NCBI RefSeq assembly: GCF_000516985.1
Contig: NW_006917097.1
Location: 248,001 to 312,000 of the forward strand
Length of the DNA: 64,000 nt
Source of the DNA: Pestalotiopsis fici W106-1
Taxonomy: Eukaryota; Ascomycota; Sordariomycetes; Amphisphaeriales; Sporocadaceae
Direction of reading: 5' to 3'
The notes below the pieces were generated by a model that did no database searches, was not told the origin of the DNA, and saw nothing but the letters and a program-made list of their open reading frames with translations. This document shows, piece by piece, positions 25,301 through 38,194 of the stretch (within the stretch, counting starts at the first letter, position 1; each line of letters begins with the position of its first letter). A program made the translations under genes and the position numbers.

Positions 25301-28300
25301 CGGCTCCATGTCCCCGGACTACCTCGACAACGTAGATGAGGTCAAGGCATCCGGGAGTTCGAACCGAGAGTCGACTACCATGTTCTCATCGGCCCTGAAT
25401 CGTCCGGTTCAATGGAATGAGCTAACCCCGGAGTATTGGGTAAACAATCTGAAGTCGCCAGTCCAGTTCTTTGGCGCCGCACAAGCCATGCTATCTGGCG
25501 ACGACCACCCGAGACCAGATGTTGTGCTCGAGATTAGTCCTCAGCCCAGGCTTTGGAGTCATGTCACGGAGATTTTCAAAGCCGAAGAGACGTTTCGCCG
25601 CCAACCGCTGGCTCGCTACTCCATGACTGATCGCAATCAAGATCCAGCAATCACTGCCATCAAGACTCTCGGTCAACTCTGGACTCACCACTGCCCCGTC
25701 AATATGCACTGGGTAATCACACCCAACGTTGGATCGGAACTGCCATCTCTTGTTGTCGACCTTCCTAATTACAGCTGGAATCATAGTATTACGTACTGGC
25801 ATGAGTCGGCTTCGTCAAAGGAAAACCGACTCGCAAGTTCTGGAAGACGCGACCTGATAGGTCGTCGCATCACAGAAGACAAGACGTTTATGCCAGCATG
25901 GCGCGGTTTCCTGCGCTTGAATGAAAGCCCATGGATACGACAACACCGGGTACAGAACACAACAATCTACCCGGCTTCAGGAATGATTGTCATGGTCCTT
26001 GAAGCGGTCAAACAGATCTACGAGGATGATCCCCTTGAAGGCATCGAGATATCCGACTTCAAATTCGTGAAGCCAATGCTGATCCCCGAGAGCGCCGGCG
26101 AGTTGGAATACATTCTACAAATGACCATTCATCATGGATACAAGGGCAGTCTGATTGACGGCGAGCAAACAAAGTACAATTTCAGTATTCTCTCGTTACT
26201 TCAAGACAGAGACATGCAGCTACACAGTCATGGCACCGTATCTTTGTACCACTGGCGCGGAGGTCCAGGTCCCAACTTGTTACCGGATCGCAAGGACAAG
26301 AAGCAATTGATGCCGACATTGCAAGAATATCACAAGACGCGCAAGAATTGCAACGAGTGGGTGGTTCCACAACACCTTTACGAGTCACTACATGTCATTG
26401 GCATGGAATATGGCCCCTTGTTCCAGAATATCGCCAGTTTGGACAGAAATGACAAGGAGTGCGTCTTTGAGATTCGAATCCCGGATACAAGGTCCAGTAT
26501 GCCAGCAAAGTTCGAGTTACCGCATACGCTGCATCCGGCCACGCTTGACAGCATTTTCCAGACTGCCTTTAGTCTGAGATCCGAGGCAATGGTCCCGTCT
26601 TACATTGGAAGCATCTACATTTCCCTGAGTAGTAACCTTCCTTGCGCAGCAGGACAAGAGCTTATTGGATTTGCCAAGGCCATGAGCCAAGATGCTCAGA
26701 AAGCCAGTGTGTCAATCGTCGCATCAGATGATCGTTGGAAGGCTTGCCCATCAGAGTCTTTCGGCGGTGCTTTGATTGTTGTGCAAGACATGGAGCTTGT
26801 CGCTCTAGGACCAGATTCCAAGTCGAACTCGGCAGCTGCCGGTTTCATCCCCAATCACCAGAACCTCTGTTCCGAAATCAAATGGGAGCCGCTACATGAT
26901 CATGCCGCCAGCAAGTGCGAAATTCCGATCAAGCACGAGGAGAATGAAAGCATTTTTGTGCTCGTTCCTGAGGTTATGGACGCCAATCTGGCCAGACTCG
27001 CTGTGGAGCTTTGTCAAACTCTTGACTGCAAGTCAATCACTCTGAGTCAAATTGACAAGAATAAGTACTGCCCCGAGTTTTCCATCTCTCTGTTGGAAGC
27101 ACCCAGGAGCCAGCATTTCATCTGGGACTGGTCCAAGGACGAGTTTACTGCTTTCCACACACTGATCACGTTGACACGAGGAGTGCTATGGCTTACACAG
27201 GGAACTACGAGCAACCCTACAAACCCAAAGTCGAGCTTATTCCAAGCATTGGCCCGATCGATTCGATCAGAAGATCCGACAAAGAATTTGGTCACCCTGG
27301 ATCTAGACATTGGGACCAACCTCAATGCCGAACAGACTGTGTCGTTGATTACAGGTCTGGCGAAGACTTCCTTCTATGAACCCAATAGATCTGAATCTGC
27401 CGAGACTGACTACGCCGAAAAGAATGGCGAGCTGACGGTACCTCGACTGGTCCCTCTGGCATCACTGAACTCCATGATGACGGAAAGCACTGCTGAGCAT
27501 CTAGAGCCGACACTAGAGTCATTAATGCCACATGAAAATCGCCCTTTGAAGCTTCAAGTCCGCGGAAATGGCAACCTGAAGACTCTGTACTGGATTGACG
27601 ACGAAAGTGCAACGCAGCAATTGGACGACAACAGTGTCGCCATCAAAGTTGTGTCGGCAGGTTTGACCTTGCTCGATGTCGATAGCATCGTGGCCAGATC
27701 TCGACTAGACAATCTCGGAACAGACGTCTTTGGTATCATCAAGGCTGTTGGAGCACAAGTGCAGAACCTGGCGGTGGGGCAAACAGTCGTTGGCATTGCA
27801 CGAGGATCGCTACGAAGCCAGGTCAGATGTCATCAATCTCTCGTCGTACGCGTTGGAATTGACCCTCTTCTCGTTGTTCTCCCAACTTCTTTGGCAGTTG
27901 CCGATTACACCCTTCGTTCCTTGGCTCAACTCAATGACAGAATGTCCATCCTGATCCATGCTGGTACCAGCTCCTTTGGACTGGAAGCGTTCAAACTGGC
28001 ATCACAAATTGGAGCCAGGATCTTTGTGATTGTCGCTGGTCGTACGCAACGCGCATTCCTCATGACTCAAATCGGCCCCCACAACGCCATGATTCTTGAG
28101 GAAAAACGCGATGACTTAATGGCATGCATCACGAGTCTGACTGCTGGCGTCGGAGTCAACGTCATTTTCGATCCCACAGCCAGTCATGCTGATTTAAACA
28201 TGCAATGCGTCGCCAATTGTAGGTCTCATCTTCCTCATTCGATTTCTTGTGCCTTGATGGACATGCTAATAATACTCGTAGGTGGCCACATAATCTGTAT

Positions 28301-29744
28301 TGCAAGAAACGCAATGACTACAGGCTCATTGCCTCTGTTGGATAACAAGACCTTCAACACGAGTTTTGTCAACATTGCCAGCTTGATCGAGAATGCGCCT
28401 CAGCAACTAGGAGAGAGTTTCAGGAAGCAGCTCACTGATGGTCACCACTTGCATGAGTGCCACCTACACCATTCTACTGATCTATCGCGCGCCTTCAAGG
28501 ATATGATGAGCGACGAGCACACTGGACACGACTTCTGCATGCACACCAGAACAACAGGCAAGATTCTTCCGGTCGTGGCTAGGGCTGATCAGCATCTGAA
28601 GTATCATCTCCAATCGGACGTCACTTATGTGATTGCTGGAGTCGGCGGTCTCGGGCGAGTCATTGCGGAGATGCTGGCATTGAACGGAGCCAAGTACATT
28701 GCTCTGCTTTCCCGATCTGGAGTGGCCAGCAAGTACTTGAGTGATTCCGTCTCATACCTCAAGGATCGAGGCGTCACCGTCCAAGTGTTCAAGGCAGACA
28801 TTTGTGACGAAGAGAGCTTGAAACACGCAGTAGACAGTATCAAGACTACCATGCCACCTGTCCGAGGACTGTTTCAATGTGCAGCCGTTCTTCGCGACGC
28901 TCCCTTTGAAAAGATGACGTACGAGAATTGGCAAGCAGCAATCAGACCCAAGACAATTGGCTCGTGGAACTTGTACAAACTTTTCCCTCAAACCATGGAC
29001 TTTATGATATTTCTGTCTAGCATTTCTGGCATTATTGGTAATCGTTGCCAGTCCAACTACGCCGCAGGTAACGCATTCCAAGACGCACTCGCCAAGCACA
29101 TCACCGCCCATGGCCACATGCGCTCCGTCTCCCTCGACCTGGGCCCGATTCTCGGTGCGGGCATGGTGGCAGAGGATCAGCACATGCTCGACATGCTCAA
29201 GGCCAGCGGTTTCTTGGGCATCCGTCTCCATTACTTCTTGCGCATAATGGAGCGGGCCATCATTGGCTTTGCGGCAGTCAACGATCCTCTGCCATCCCAG
29301 ATCGTTGTCGGCGCTGGAACGGGTGGTCACATCCGCCAGAACAGGCCTACTGACCCCTACTGGTCACGTACGGCGCTGTTTTCCCACCTCAACAAGTTGG
29401 GCGTACCTGCTGCCGAGGAAGCGGCCGCGTCGGCCACGCAAGAGCCGACGACGGCGACGCGGCTGCTGCTCGCCAAGGCCAAGAGCAGCGCGGATGCCCG
29501 CCAGGTCATCCAGGACGGCCTCTGCGCCAAAATCGCCGCCATCATGGCGATTGGCGCAGAGGAGGTGGACACGGGCAAGAGTCCCGCCGACTACGGCGTG
29601 GACTCTTTTATGCGGCCCGTGATCCGTACCTGGCTGCTGCAGGAGTGTGGCGCCAGCATCTCCGTCCTGGAGATTGAGGGCGAGAAGAGCGTCGCCGGCC
29701 TTGCCGCTCTGGCGGCCGAGAGGAGTTCTCTCCTCGTTTTTTGA
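22331..29744 (+). CDS. Highly reducing type I polyketide synthase (KS-AT-DH-psiKR-ER*-KR-ACP)
   Basis: Iterative synthase building a reduced polyketide. Nine exons fit: 22331-22522, 22579-22635, 22703-22790, 22853-22918, 22973-23175, 23269-23509, 23574-23923, 24030-28218 and 28282-29744, giving 2282 residues in one frame. Intron 4 uses a GC donor. KS: Cys near residue 181 in DTGCSAS (usual form DTACSSS), ECHGTGTQAGD, KANVGHLEGAAG. AT: GGQGSQ, GHSSGE near 678, YHSH. DH: HRVQNTTIYPASG near 1036 and LHPATLDSIFQ near 1238, so both catalytic residues are present. No methyltransferase fits between DH and the structural psiKR (LWLTQG, ALARSIRSE). ER (about 1570-1830): the nucleotide motif reads ILIHAGTSSFGLEAF, lacking the GGVG core, so probably inactive. 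KR: YVIAGVGGLGR, SS, YAAGNAF. ACP: GVDSF, serine near 2236. No release domain. Product unknown; no tailoring gene adjoins. Confidence 0.95.
22919..22972 (+). other. GC-AG intron 4 of the PKS gene
   Basis: The exon ends TTTGTTAAAG and the next base pair is GC (GCAAGA). Joining to the acceptor at 22971-22972 restores the conserved GSFVKDYEQ segment. No GT donor nearby keeps the frame. GC-AG introns are a minor but known class. Confidence 0.8.
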
Positions 29745-30099
29745 GTGAGGGAGAAATTCTCACTCAAGAAATGAGAGAGAAAAGTTTTGCTTTAGAGAAT
29801 TGTTGTTTACTATAGAGTATGGAGTATACGTAGATCAATAGATCTTTGATCACAAAAGGTCTTTTGATTGCTCTTTTTTTCTTTCTGGTGAAATTGTATT
29901 CCTCATTATTTGATCGATAACGTGACAGTACACAGTGCATGAGATGAAAGACTGGAAATTTGTCAGATGAAAAATGGGTATATTGAACATTATTACTTGC
30001 TTGCTCGCTATCCGTGTTTGTATGATGCCATTCATTAAGTGAATACCAAGGTTCTACCACATCACAGGCTATGCACTCTTCCCATTAAAGCAGTTTTCA
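29745..30099. other. Convergent 3' region of PKS and protease genes
   Basis: AT-rich 355 bp between two stop codons facing each other. Holds both 3' UTRs; short open frames here are not credible. Confidence 0.5.
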
Positions 30100-31825
30100 T
30101 TACAAGGCAAAAATCATGCCTCCTGCCAGCACACCGAGTCCCGTCACTGCGGCGATGACCGCCGCCATCCAGTCGGGGGCAGGCACAGCGCGAGCACCGG
30201 CACTGCCGCTGGTGCTCGCAGACGCGGTGCCCGTGACGGTCACGGTGGGCAGTCCGCCTCCCCCGACGCCCGGGAGTCCGGTGGCGGTCTGGGTGACCTG
30301 GACCTGGCTGGCGACGCCGGTAACGTCAGGCAGCGAGGTGGAGCTGTTTGTGATTTCGATCACGTTGCTGGTGGTGCTGTTGAGGTTGGCCTGGGCAATG
30401 GCGATGCGGTAATTGTCCAAGTCGTAGAGGACGTAGGCGCTGCGCAAAAAGGTGTCGCCGAGCAGGTAGTATTCGTCGTTGGGCAGAATGCCAAAGAGGC
30501 AGGCGTCGTCGCTGTCGAAGCCAAGTCCGCGGGGGGTGTCGTAGCCGGCTTCCTCGAGGGTGTCGACCGTGTCAAAGACGACCTCGTCGGCAGGGACGAC
30601 AATGGTAGGACCGTCGGAGCCGCCAAACTGGAACCCGAATTCAAGGTCCGAAGTCATGTACTTGCAGTCAATGTACGAGATGCCGTAGTTGCTGGCGTAC
30701 TTGGCGCCGACGGCTGAGTAGATGTCGGAGACGACTGTCGATGGAACATATGTCAGGGTTGTGCCAGAGTCCAGGATGACGGGGACTGGGTCGCTCAGGG
30801 CGATACTGTCATTCTGAGCCCCATTGATGCTCATGGACAAGGCATTGAGAGGGACTGTAAAAGAATAGATCTCGTCGTAGCCCTGCTCCGTGACAAGGTC
30901 AATGGAAGTCAACTCGCCAATGAACTTTTCCGTGTCGATGCCTCCAAAGAGAATGGATCCAGTGCTTGATCCGTAGTCGTTCAGGTAGAGACTGTACGCC
31001 CTTGAACCAATGAGGTCTTGGCTGATGAAAACATCCATAATGTTGGGATAGCGATCCTCTTCGTATACAGCCTCGTTGGCCGCAAAGCCAACGCCCATGA
31101 TGCCGACTGGGATGGTGGACTCTGTCGCCAGACCCATTTGAAGTTGATTAATGCTGGCTCCGCCGACGTAAAAGTCGTCCTTGATGTAGTCGCCCTGGGC
31201 GCCCGTGCCGTCGACATAGCTGATGTCGAAACCATTCCTGTCAACTAGTTTATAGGTCGAGCTATCATCGGGCTCATCTGTGGGTTGAAAAAGAGGTTAG
31301 TATCTATACAATGACTAAATGTTTCGTCTTGAGCCATCATCCCATTTGCTTTTCCTGAGTCGCCCCACATGTTTGCCATAGTTTGAGACTTTTGACTTGC
31401 TCCGCCAAAAGCTTAAAACAAGAGTATAGCATGAGGGCCAGCAATATAGAGGCGTTTCCGCATAACCTGAACAAAGAGAGAGAAAAAGACGTACATGTTG
31501 GGAGGCAGTACCCGTAAATTCGCTGATCGTAGGTGTCTTCGCACAGATCCGCATCTGTCGACAAGAGCCAGATATCGCTGCTGCCCGTGTCAAGGACGAG
31601 GGAAAGGTTCTGCGGCGGCGTGCCGACGGCGACAGCGGCATAGTAGCCGGCGCCCGTAATGTTGTTGTTCAGGCTTTGCGTGTACGTGTTACGCTTGTTG
31701 AGAGTAGGCGGCACTGGCAATCTGTGTTCCGAACGCTTGATGCCGACCGGTACCACTCTCTGCGCCGTCGTTAAGCCCGCGGCGCAAACCGCGGCCGTGG
31801 CGGCCAGAGCTGATGATGTCCTCAT
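30100..31825 (-). CDS. Pepsin-like aspartic protease, yapsin type with GPI-anchor signal
   Basis: Cell-surface endopeptidase of family A1. Exons 31495-31825 and 30100-31277 join to 502 residues. Seen: N-terminal signal peptide (LAATAAVCAAGLTTAQ), a short basic propeptide ending LNKRNTY, first catalytic site DTGSSDIW near residue 79, second site DSGTTLTYVPS near residue 279, and the flap-like YVDGTGAQGDY. Also ACLFGILPNDEYYLLGDTFLRSAYVLYDL, the usual C-lobe end (listed as separate motifs: LFGILPN, LLGDTFLRS). The tail is a Ser/Thr/Gly-rich stretch followed by a terminal hydrophobic segment (AAVIAAVTGLGVLAGG), as in GPI-anchored yapsins. The role is likely wall-protein or secreted-protein processing. 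Confidence 0.93.
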
Positions 31826-33603
31826 GCTGTGTCCGGGTGTTTTAAAAAGCCCGTTGTTGAAGAGATTCCCACCCCGCGATTACGTCGACGAGCGATACTG
31901 TCTTTTGGGGTAACGACAGGGAAGCAAACAGCAAAAGAGCTACAGTACGGGATCCGGAAAGAAACGCCAATTGAAATGGTTGAGAGTATAAAGAAGATAC
32001 TGTCACCACCTGGCTATTTATCTGGGCGCCGAGTTCGTATTTGCAAGAGTCCGGACTGACTCATACCTTTGTCGAAGAGAGAAATAAAATCAAGCGAAGA
32101 GCAGGAAATGAACTAGATCATGACATGTTCTAATTTGTTAAGAGGCACAGCAGCAGCAGCAGCTCAATATTATGTTGTTAGGCAGCGCGCGCGTTGAGCA
32201 GCTGATGTAACAACGATCTTAATAAAGAAGCATGCCAAGATCTGGGCAAAGTTGGAGCGGCTTCATTATCCGTCGGTCTTGGCTTTCAGGATTTACTGGA
32301 TCTCTCCAGGCTCTAGGCAGCTGCTACTCCCAGCAAATTGCCTGCCAACAGGGTACTGAAGGCTCTGTTCATCAGATCATTCGGCGCCGTTGGCCAGCAT
32401 TGGACAAACTCGAGCTCCCATTTTGTCCAGAAGCGGGCGCTTGCGGGTCCCCCTGTCAGCGCCGTCCATTTAGGGCAATTAGTGGCCGCACTACCCATTA
32501 GTTCTGATAGTCTTTTGCGCTTAAGGTTGTTGCCACCGCCGATTGTCGACAGGGGGGAGTGATGCACCGCTGGGCACTCAGTGGCACTTTGGCACTAGAC
32601 TGCCTGAACCAACCGGAGCTTCAGGGGTTCCAGAAGCTCTTTAGCAGCTTTTTGACAGGCCGCCGAAAAAATCCAGTTGGAGAGCACGCACTCTGGGCTT
32701 GCAGCTCTGTCGTCATAAATTTGCTCGATATGGTCACTTACAGGTGATGGCCTCACATTACTCACTCTGTGGTGGTTGTTACCAAGAAGCCAGGCAACAA
32801 GGCTTCTCAAATCACTATGTGCTGTGTCTGCTGGACACATGGTATGCATCTTGCGGTCTTTGCGAGAATCATGACTTTGATTCAGTGGTCCCGGTCAAGA
32901 AAGAGCCTAGAAGCGGATCCCAGCTTGGAATACAAGGTATTTGAGGGTATTTTCCGAATCCCTCCATTACTACTGAAAACCCTTCTACCCGCTAATCTGC
33001 ATGGGTACGTAGTTGTAAGGAAGTGTGCCTTCTCGATCCCACCAGCGATCATGTACATAGTAGCACGACACACCTGATAAAGCCCAACAGCCAGCTTGTC
33101 ATTCAAAGAGCCTGCAAAGAGCCGGGTGAGGCTCTCACCAAGCACGACAGCCGTCACCTGGCTTTTTGTGCATCTAAATCGGCGATCAAGCACACAGATC
33201 TTTGCGAGCTGTGAATTCTGTTTCCTCCGTGCAGACGGCACAGCCTCGAGAGATGGTAACTTCGGTTCAGCCGCAGTATCCCCGTGTTACTCCATACAAG
33301 CTTCATCCTGCTGGCTCACTCAGCCACAATAGCTCTGAAGGATGCACACCAAGCTCAATTCCCATTCCTTGCAATTGGGCTTCATGATCGGTGTGCGCAA
33401 ACGGAAGGTCCGGTTTGAGATGTTTGGCTCATTATTTTCTACCTCGAAAATGGCGGGCTTTGCGCCTGGTCACGCCCCAGCTGCTAACCTGGCTACCTTC
33501 ACTATTTGCAAAGCTCTCGTTGTACAACCTTTATTGACCATTCTATAATTTGCATACCTGCTTTTAACCCTCCTGTTCATTCGCGTGGCACTGCTGAACT
33601 GCC
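31826..33603. other. Long intergenic region between protease and OPT gene
   Basis: Protease promoter side plus OPT 3' flank. A (CAG)n microsatellite lies at about 32148-32163. Overlapping short open frames on both strands (32313-32567, 32882-33241) have no recognisable features. No repeats or transposon ends were seen. Confidence 0.4.
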
Positions 33604-36068
33604 TTACGGCCAAGTGGACGGCCCAATCTTCTGCCCCGGAGCTACAAACGTTTTAATCGCCATGCCCGTCTGATCCAAGGTCTCGTACACTGCCGTGTTG
33701 CCATACCATAACGGTGGTGTCGCCTCCGTCAAATAGAGAGTAAAGAAAATGACTATGGTGGCAACAATGAGCCCACAGTCCAGTGCTGCACTTGTAATAT
33801 AGTTGTACTGCATCCACCAGCCCGTCCATCTGCGCTTGATGAAATAATTAAAGACGAGGCCGCACACGCCCCAGCAGAGGTATATGTAGTTTGTCGCGGG
33901 CGGAATCAGACCCGACCCGCCAAAGAAGAGCGGCATGTTGACGTAGCGGAAGATGCCCTTGGGGTTGCGCCGGGCAAAGAACCAGGTAATGATGGGCGCA
34001 ATGACGCCGACCAGCCAGAACCACTGCAGGCTCGAATAGAGCGCGCCGCGGCTAAACATGCGTGCAGGGCCAATGGCTCCCCATATGATGGACGCCGTAA
34101 AGTAGACCTTGCCGCCGGGGCACGTGTAAGAGTTTGGCTGGTCGTCGCTGCAGACGTCGGATATGCTGCCCAGAGCCCAGTTCATGACGGCAATCTGCAC
34201 AATAGCAGACCATATGGAGGCTATCAGCTGCGAAAAGAACATGACCCGCGGGGGCACCTTCATATAGTGTCCCAGCTTGAGGTCCTGTGCGAAATACAGC
34301 GCCTGTGACATTGCCAAATACCCATAGTTCTTGAACATCATCATGGCCACGGGGCGGCCGGGCAACATGTAGCCGACGACGTATTCGGTCAACACATTGA
34401 GGCCAAGCTGGATGTTTGTGATTGCCTGTATAATGCCGATAGGTATCGTCCAGATAATGGGAATGATCATACAGACAATGTAGGCCCACCAGGGAAATCC
34501 GGTTGGCCAAGCGCAACAGACTACAAAGGAGAGCGCGATCATGATGACAAACAGGGCCGCATACCACCAATCTTCCGCATCTCGATACTGTACAATATTA
34601 GCCTAGTCCATTCCAGAGGCTTGGGGATCCAATTATGAAAAGCAAAGTGCCGACAAACCTTCTTCATAAGGCGCATATGCACATCGTCCTCTTGATGACG
34701 TGCAAGTTTGAACTGTTCCTTGATCTCCCTGCCATGGTAGAGGGCAACATGCACGATGATCGCACCGACCGCTGCAAAGGCCAGTCCGTAGCAGATGGCG
34801 AACTGCGTGCTGAGATAGAGGGGAGAGTAGGCTTCGTACTTTTCCTCGTCAAACATCATGTCTTGGTTCAATATGCGTGTCACGTCGTAGACGGCTCCTG
34901 TATTGTCAAAGGCATTGGAGGACTGGACTGGAAAGTAGTCGGCATACCAAAAACCAGAGAAATGGATGCCCATGGACACGCACACGAAAAAGACGAGCAC
35001 CCCGGCGATTGTATTGGCCAAGGCATGGAACGGCGGAATCAGAGGTGATCCGACATAGCCTGCCAAGACTGTCCAGTCGAGAGTAATCGGTAACAATCCG
35101 TAGCCTTCGAGGCCACCAAAGATCTTGTTGACCACGACATTGTTTGGCGCAGCCCAGCAGATAAATGTGAAGTACGATAAACCTTGAAAGATCCAACCCG
35201 GAAACCAGTACCACACAAAGGAGCAAGTCATGACGATGAGAAAGTATTTGTATCGTCCGATGCTCCAGCCATTTGTCCTCTCCGGGTCCGACGGCGAGTG
35301 GTCGTGAAGGGTGTAGAAGAGGGAGGCGTTGACGAGGTCTGCCGGCCATATCATTGCCGCAGGCCAGACAAGGAAGCGACGGGCGAGACCAGCTAGGCCA
35401 TAACCAGTACAAAGGGTCGTGATGCCAAATAATAGTTGAAAGGCCCAGCCAAAGTTTTGCCCATAATAAATTTGCTGCGCAAGCAAGGCGTCGGTCGCAT
35501 AAAGCGTTCCGCCTCCATAAGCCGCATTGGACATGCACACGATAATGACGTGCTCTTTGAAGTTGAACTTTCCCGGTCTCAGGTTGAATCTGCATCCGAA
35601 AACTTTGAACTCGTGGTCAGGGAATATCAAGTCCCACCCTAGGCCTATCGGATACGCGATCAACTGAATGACCCACGTGGTAATCACGACGTTTGGATTT
35701 CTTAAACTGAATAACATATTGATGGCCGAACCAAACGTGCACAGCAAGAGGCCAATTACCCAGGCGCGAATGGTGTTGGCGGGTACATCGACATCAAAGT
35801 TCCTGACCGTTGCGCGGACTTCGGGGTATGGGCTATTGTCTTCCATCAAAGCCGCCTCCACCTCAACACCCTTCTCGCAGTTGCCCTCTGCCAGAACGCC
35901 ATCTATTTCGTTGAGATCCTCGAGCGGGAGATTCGGGTCGAGCTTGTGATGCTGCTCCCAGTATTTCAGGGTGTTGAGGGTCTCGATCCCGGTCGTTTCG
36001 GCATCATAGGCGACAATGTAGGGAGTGATCTCCCCTTGGTCGGCGCGCCTGCGTATATTGAAGACCAT
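33604..36068 (-). CDS. OPT-family oligopeptide transporter
   Basis: Plasma-membrane proton-coupled importer of small peptides (the family also moves glutathione and metal chelates). Exons 34659-36068 and 33604-34587 join to 797 residues; the intron has a CTAAT branch. Seen: an acidic cytosolic N terminus with SPYPEVRATV just before the first membrane span, the family's usual entry; NFGWAFQLLFG; YWFPGWIFQGLSYF; SPLIPPFHALAN; HFSGFWYADYFPVQSS; GYMLPGRPVAMMMFKNYGY; and the conserved MKVPPRVMF. About 14-16 hydrophobic segments are visible. A bulky C-terminal end follows SGLIPPATNYIYLCWG. Clearly OPT (peptide-transporter clade rather than yellow-stripe). Substrate not determinable. Confidence 0.95.
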
Positions 36069-37164
36069 TTTGACGGACTTGCAGCGAGCGACAATAGTTG
36101 GATGGCAACAAAACGCATCAAGGCGTTACCAAGCCCCGGCAAAGGACGCAAAGTCAGAATAGAAGCATCGTTCGTGAGAAGAGGACGTCGCCATGGATGT
36201 CCGGAACGAAAGGCACAGGTCGCTGGAGCATGGTATCTGTAGGCCATTCATACGGTAGGGTAAATGGTGTGTGGCATGCCAGCCGCGTGCTCGGCTCTCC
36301 CCTGAAATAAGAGCCGACTATTGGTCTCTGCAAAGGACACACACATACAATAGCGAGGGAGTGTCCATGCATGGCCCTCACGACTTCCGTATTATCGGTT
36401 GCAATCCACGAGCTGCGCAGCCATTAAAGTGCGGGACCTGCCTAAATGGGATTCGCCATCCTGATGTTCTAGTTCTGTTGGTGGGGTGAGAATGATGCGA
36501 CGACAGGGTTCAGCCACACCTACAAGCGATCCTCGAGCAGTGCTCCATGGCGAACTGCACGCATATCTTTCGTTTCTTATCGGTATTTGATCCCTAGATG
36601 GGAGTGTATTGTTGTATGCCTTTTCTCTGTAAGGGTATCATCATTTCAGCAGTGCTGGCTCAAGGTAACGGCCGACGTCGGAGAGCCGCTGTTGTGGCTT
36701 TTGATGTCTTTCTTCCTTTCTGATCCAAGTTGAATGAATTCGAGACTGATATCTCATTACTGTGTATAGTATAGGGGCAAGTAGCTGATGCAAAAGGATC
36801 AAGACTCCTGCACGATTCGTCAATGAAAAAAAACAACGCGCGGGGCCAAAATTGCATATTATCAACCCCAGTTATAACGCAGAAGTTTGACGTGCCTTCT
36901 CGGCCATCAATCAAATCTAGCATGACAAAAATAAGCTGGAGACGTCCGTTCAGCCGTACAACTCACGATGGCCACGAGTATAATTTCTGAAGTAGGCTGA
37001 AGTGCTGAGACTGATGATGCTATTGCCCAGAGAGCAATGGTAACTCCCGAGCTTGTCTTTGGTTCATCACAATCAGACGTCAATCTTACGAAATTCGGAG
37101 GTTTTATGACTGGCAGCACGGGAGAATTGCCGATATAGAAGTTGGGTTTCGAGGGATTCCTGTT
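36069..37164. other. OPT promoter and MoaE 3' flank
   Basis: About 1.1 kb with no supported gene. Short minus-strand frames at 36641-37119 lack start context and domain features. Confidence 0.45.
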
Positions 37165-37726
37165 CTAAGGCTTTTCGCTGTCCGGAATAGTCGGCTCAGA
37201 AGCAGGTATCTTTACACCCTGGGTACCGTCTCTGTTTGCCCTCCAGACGCCTTCCTCGCCCTCGAATTCTTCTCTCTTCCAGACTTCGACGCGAGCCTTG
37301 CACTCCTCGAGAGCTTCTTCGCCAGCTCTCCAGGCGGCTTGCCTGTGAGGAGAAGAGACGGCAATCAATATGCTTTCCTCGCCAATCGGAACAGTCCCAA
37401 GCCGGTGTACCATGGCAATGCCTTTGAGTCCGTGCTTTGTGCATATGTTTTGGCAGAGCGACAACATGGTCCGGAGTGCCAGAGCACTATACGCCGAGTA
37501 TTGGAGTTCTTTTACCGGCTTCCCCCCAAAGTTGTCCCGAGTTGTGCCTGATCCTGGGTCAACAAGGTAAGAATCAGGTCATGGTGAAGTTCGTACCTGC
37601 AAAGATGACAATAGCCCCAGCTTGTGGGCTCCGTACTCGGTCCATGACATTCTGCACGTTTAGAAGGTCATGGGTGAGCCCGACGTAACACTCGCCTTCT
37701 TGTAGTTCAAGAGCTCCAGTTTCCAT
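37165..37726 (-). CDS. cnxH: Molybdopterin synthase catalytic subunit (MoaE/MOCS2B type)
   Basis: Transfers sulfur from the MoaD partner's thiocarboxylate to precursor Z, giving molybdopterin for nitrate reductase, sulfite oxidase and xanthine dehydrogenase. Exons 37597-37726 and 37165-37553 join to 172 residues; the intron is short (43 nt). Seen: GAIVIFAGSGTTRDNFGGK (split by the intron), YSAYSALALRTM, HRLGTVPIGEESI, VSSPHRQAAWRAGEEALE and KARVEVWKREE, which are the core motifs of the family, including the catalytic lysine region WKRE. A polar C-terminal extension of about 20 residues follows. Start METGALEL at 37726. Divergent from the RNA-binding gene at 38195. The symbol follows the Aspergillus name. 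Confidence 0.93.
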
Positions 37727-38194
37727 AGTGACAAGTCACAAGTCTAGGCCAAAAAAATTTGAAATGTCGCTGAGAAAGATACTTGATATATAAAGTGTAT
37801 ATGTGAAATAATTCTGATCAAGAGAAGACTTTCTCCTTGGATATATGACAGATGTTTTTGATCAAATCAAACAAAACCCCAATGATATAGAAAAGTTAAA
37901 GGCTGCGGCTTTGCTTTGCTTCCTGGTAATTGGAAGGAACCGGCATACGCTAAATGACTAAGCTAGGTAGACCCACTTCAGCTACCATTGATTGCCAGAG
38001 ACAGCTTCAAGGACAAGACGGAGAAAGTTACACTTCTTCATTCTGCTTACCTCTCTTTTCATTCTTCTCCCTGGCCGTTCTTCAACCGGAATACGCACGA
38101 TTCCGACCCAATATTTCAACGCGCCAAGAAATTCCAAACGATCGGAAAGAACCACAGCTCTTGCCGATGAGCGCCGTGCCAGACAATCACCACA
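37727..38194. promoter_or_regulatory. Shared divergent promoter of MoaE and RBM-like genes
   Basis: 468 bp between two divergent start codons. The MoaE-proximal half is AT-rich. The RBM-like side has a CT-rich stretch at 38044-38090 suited to a leader. No specific motif identified. Confidence 0.45.
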
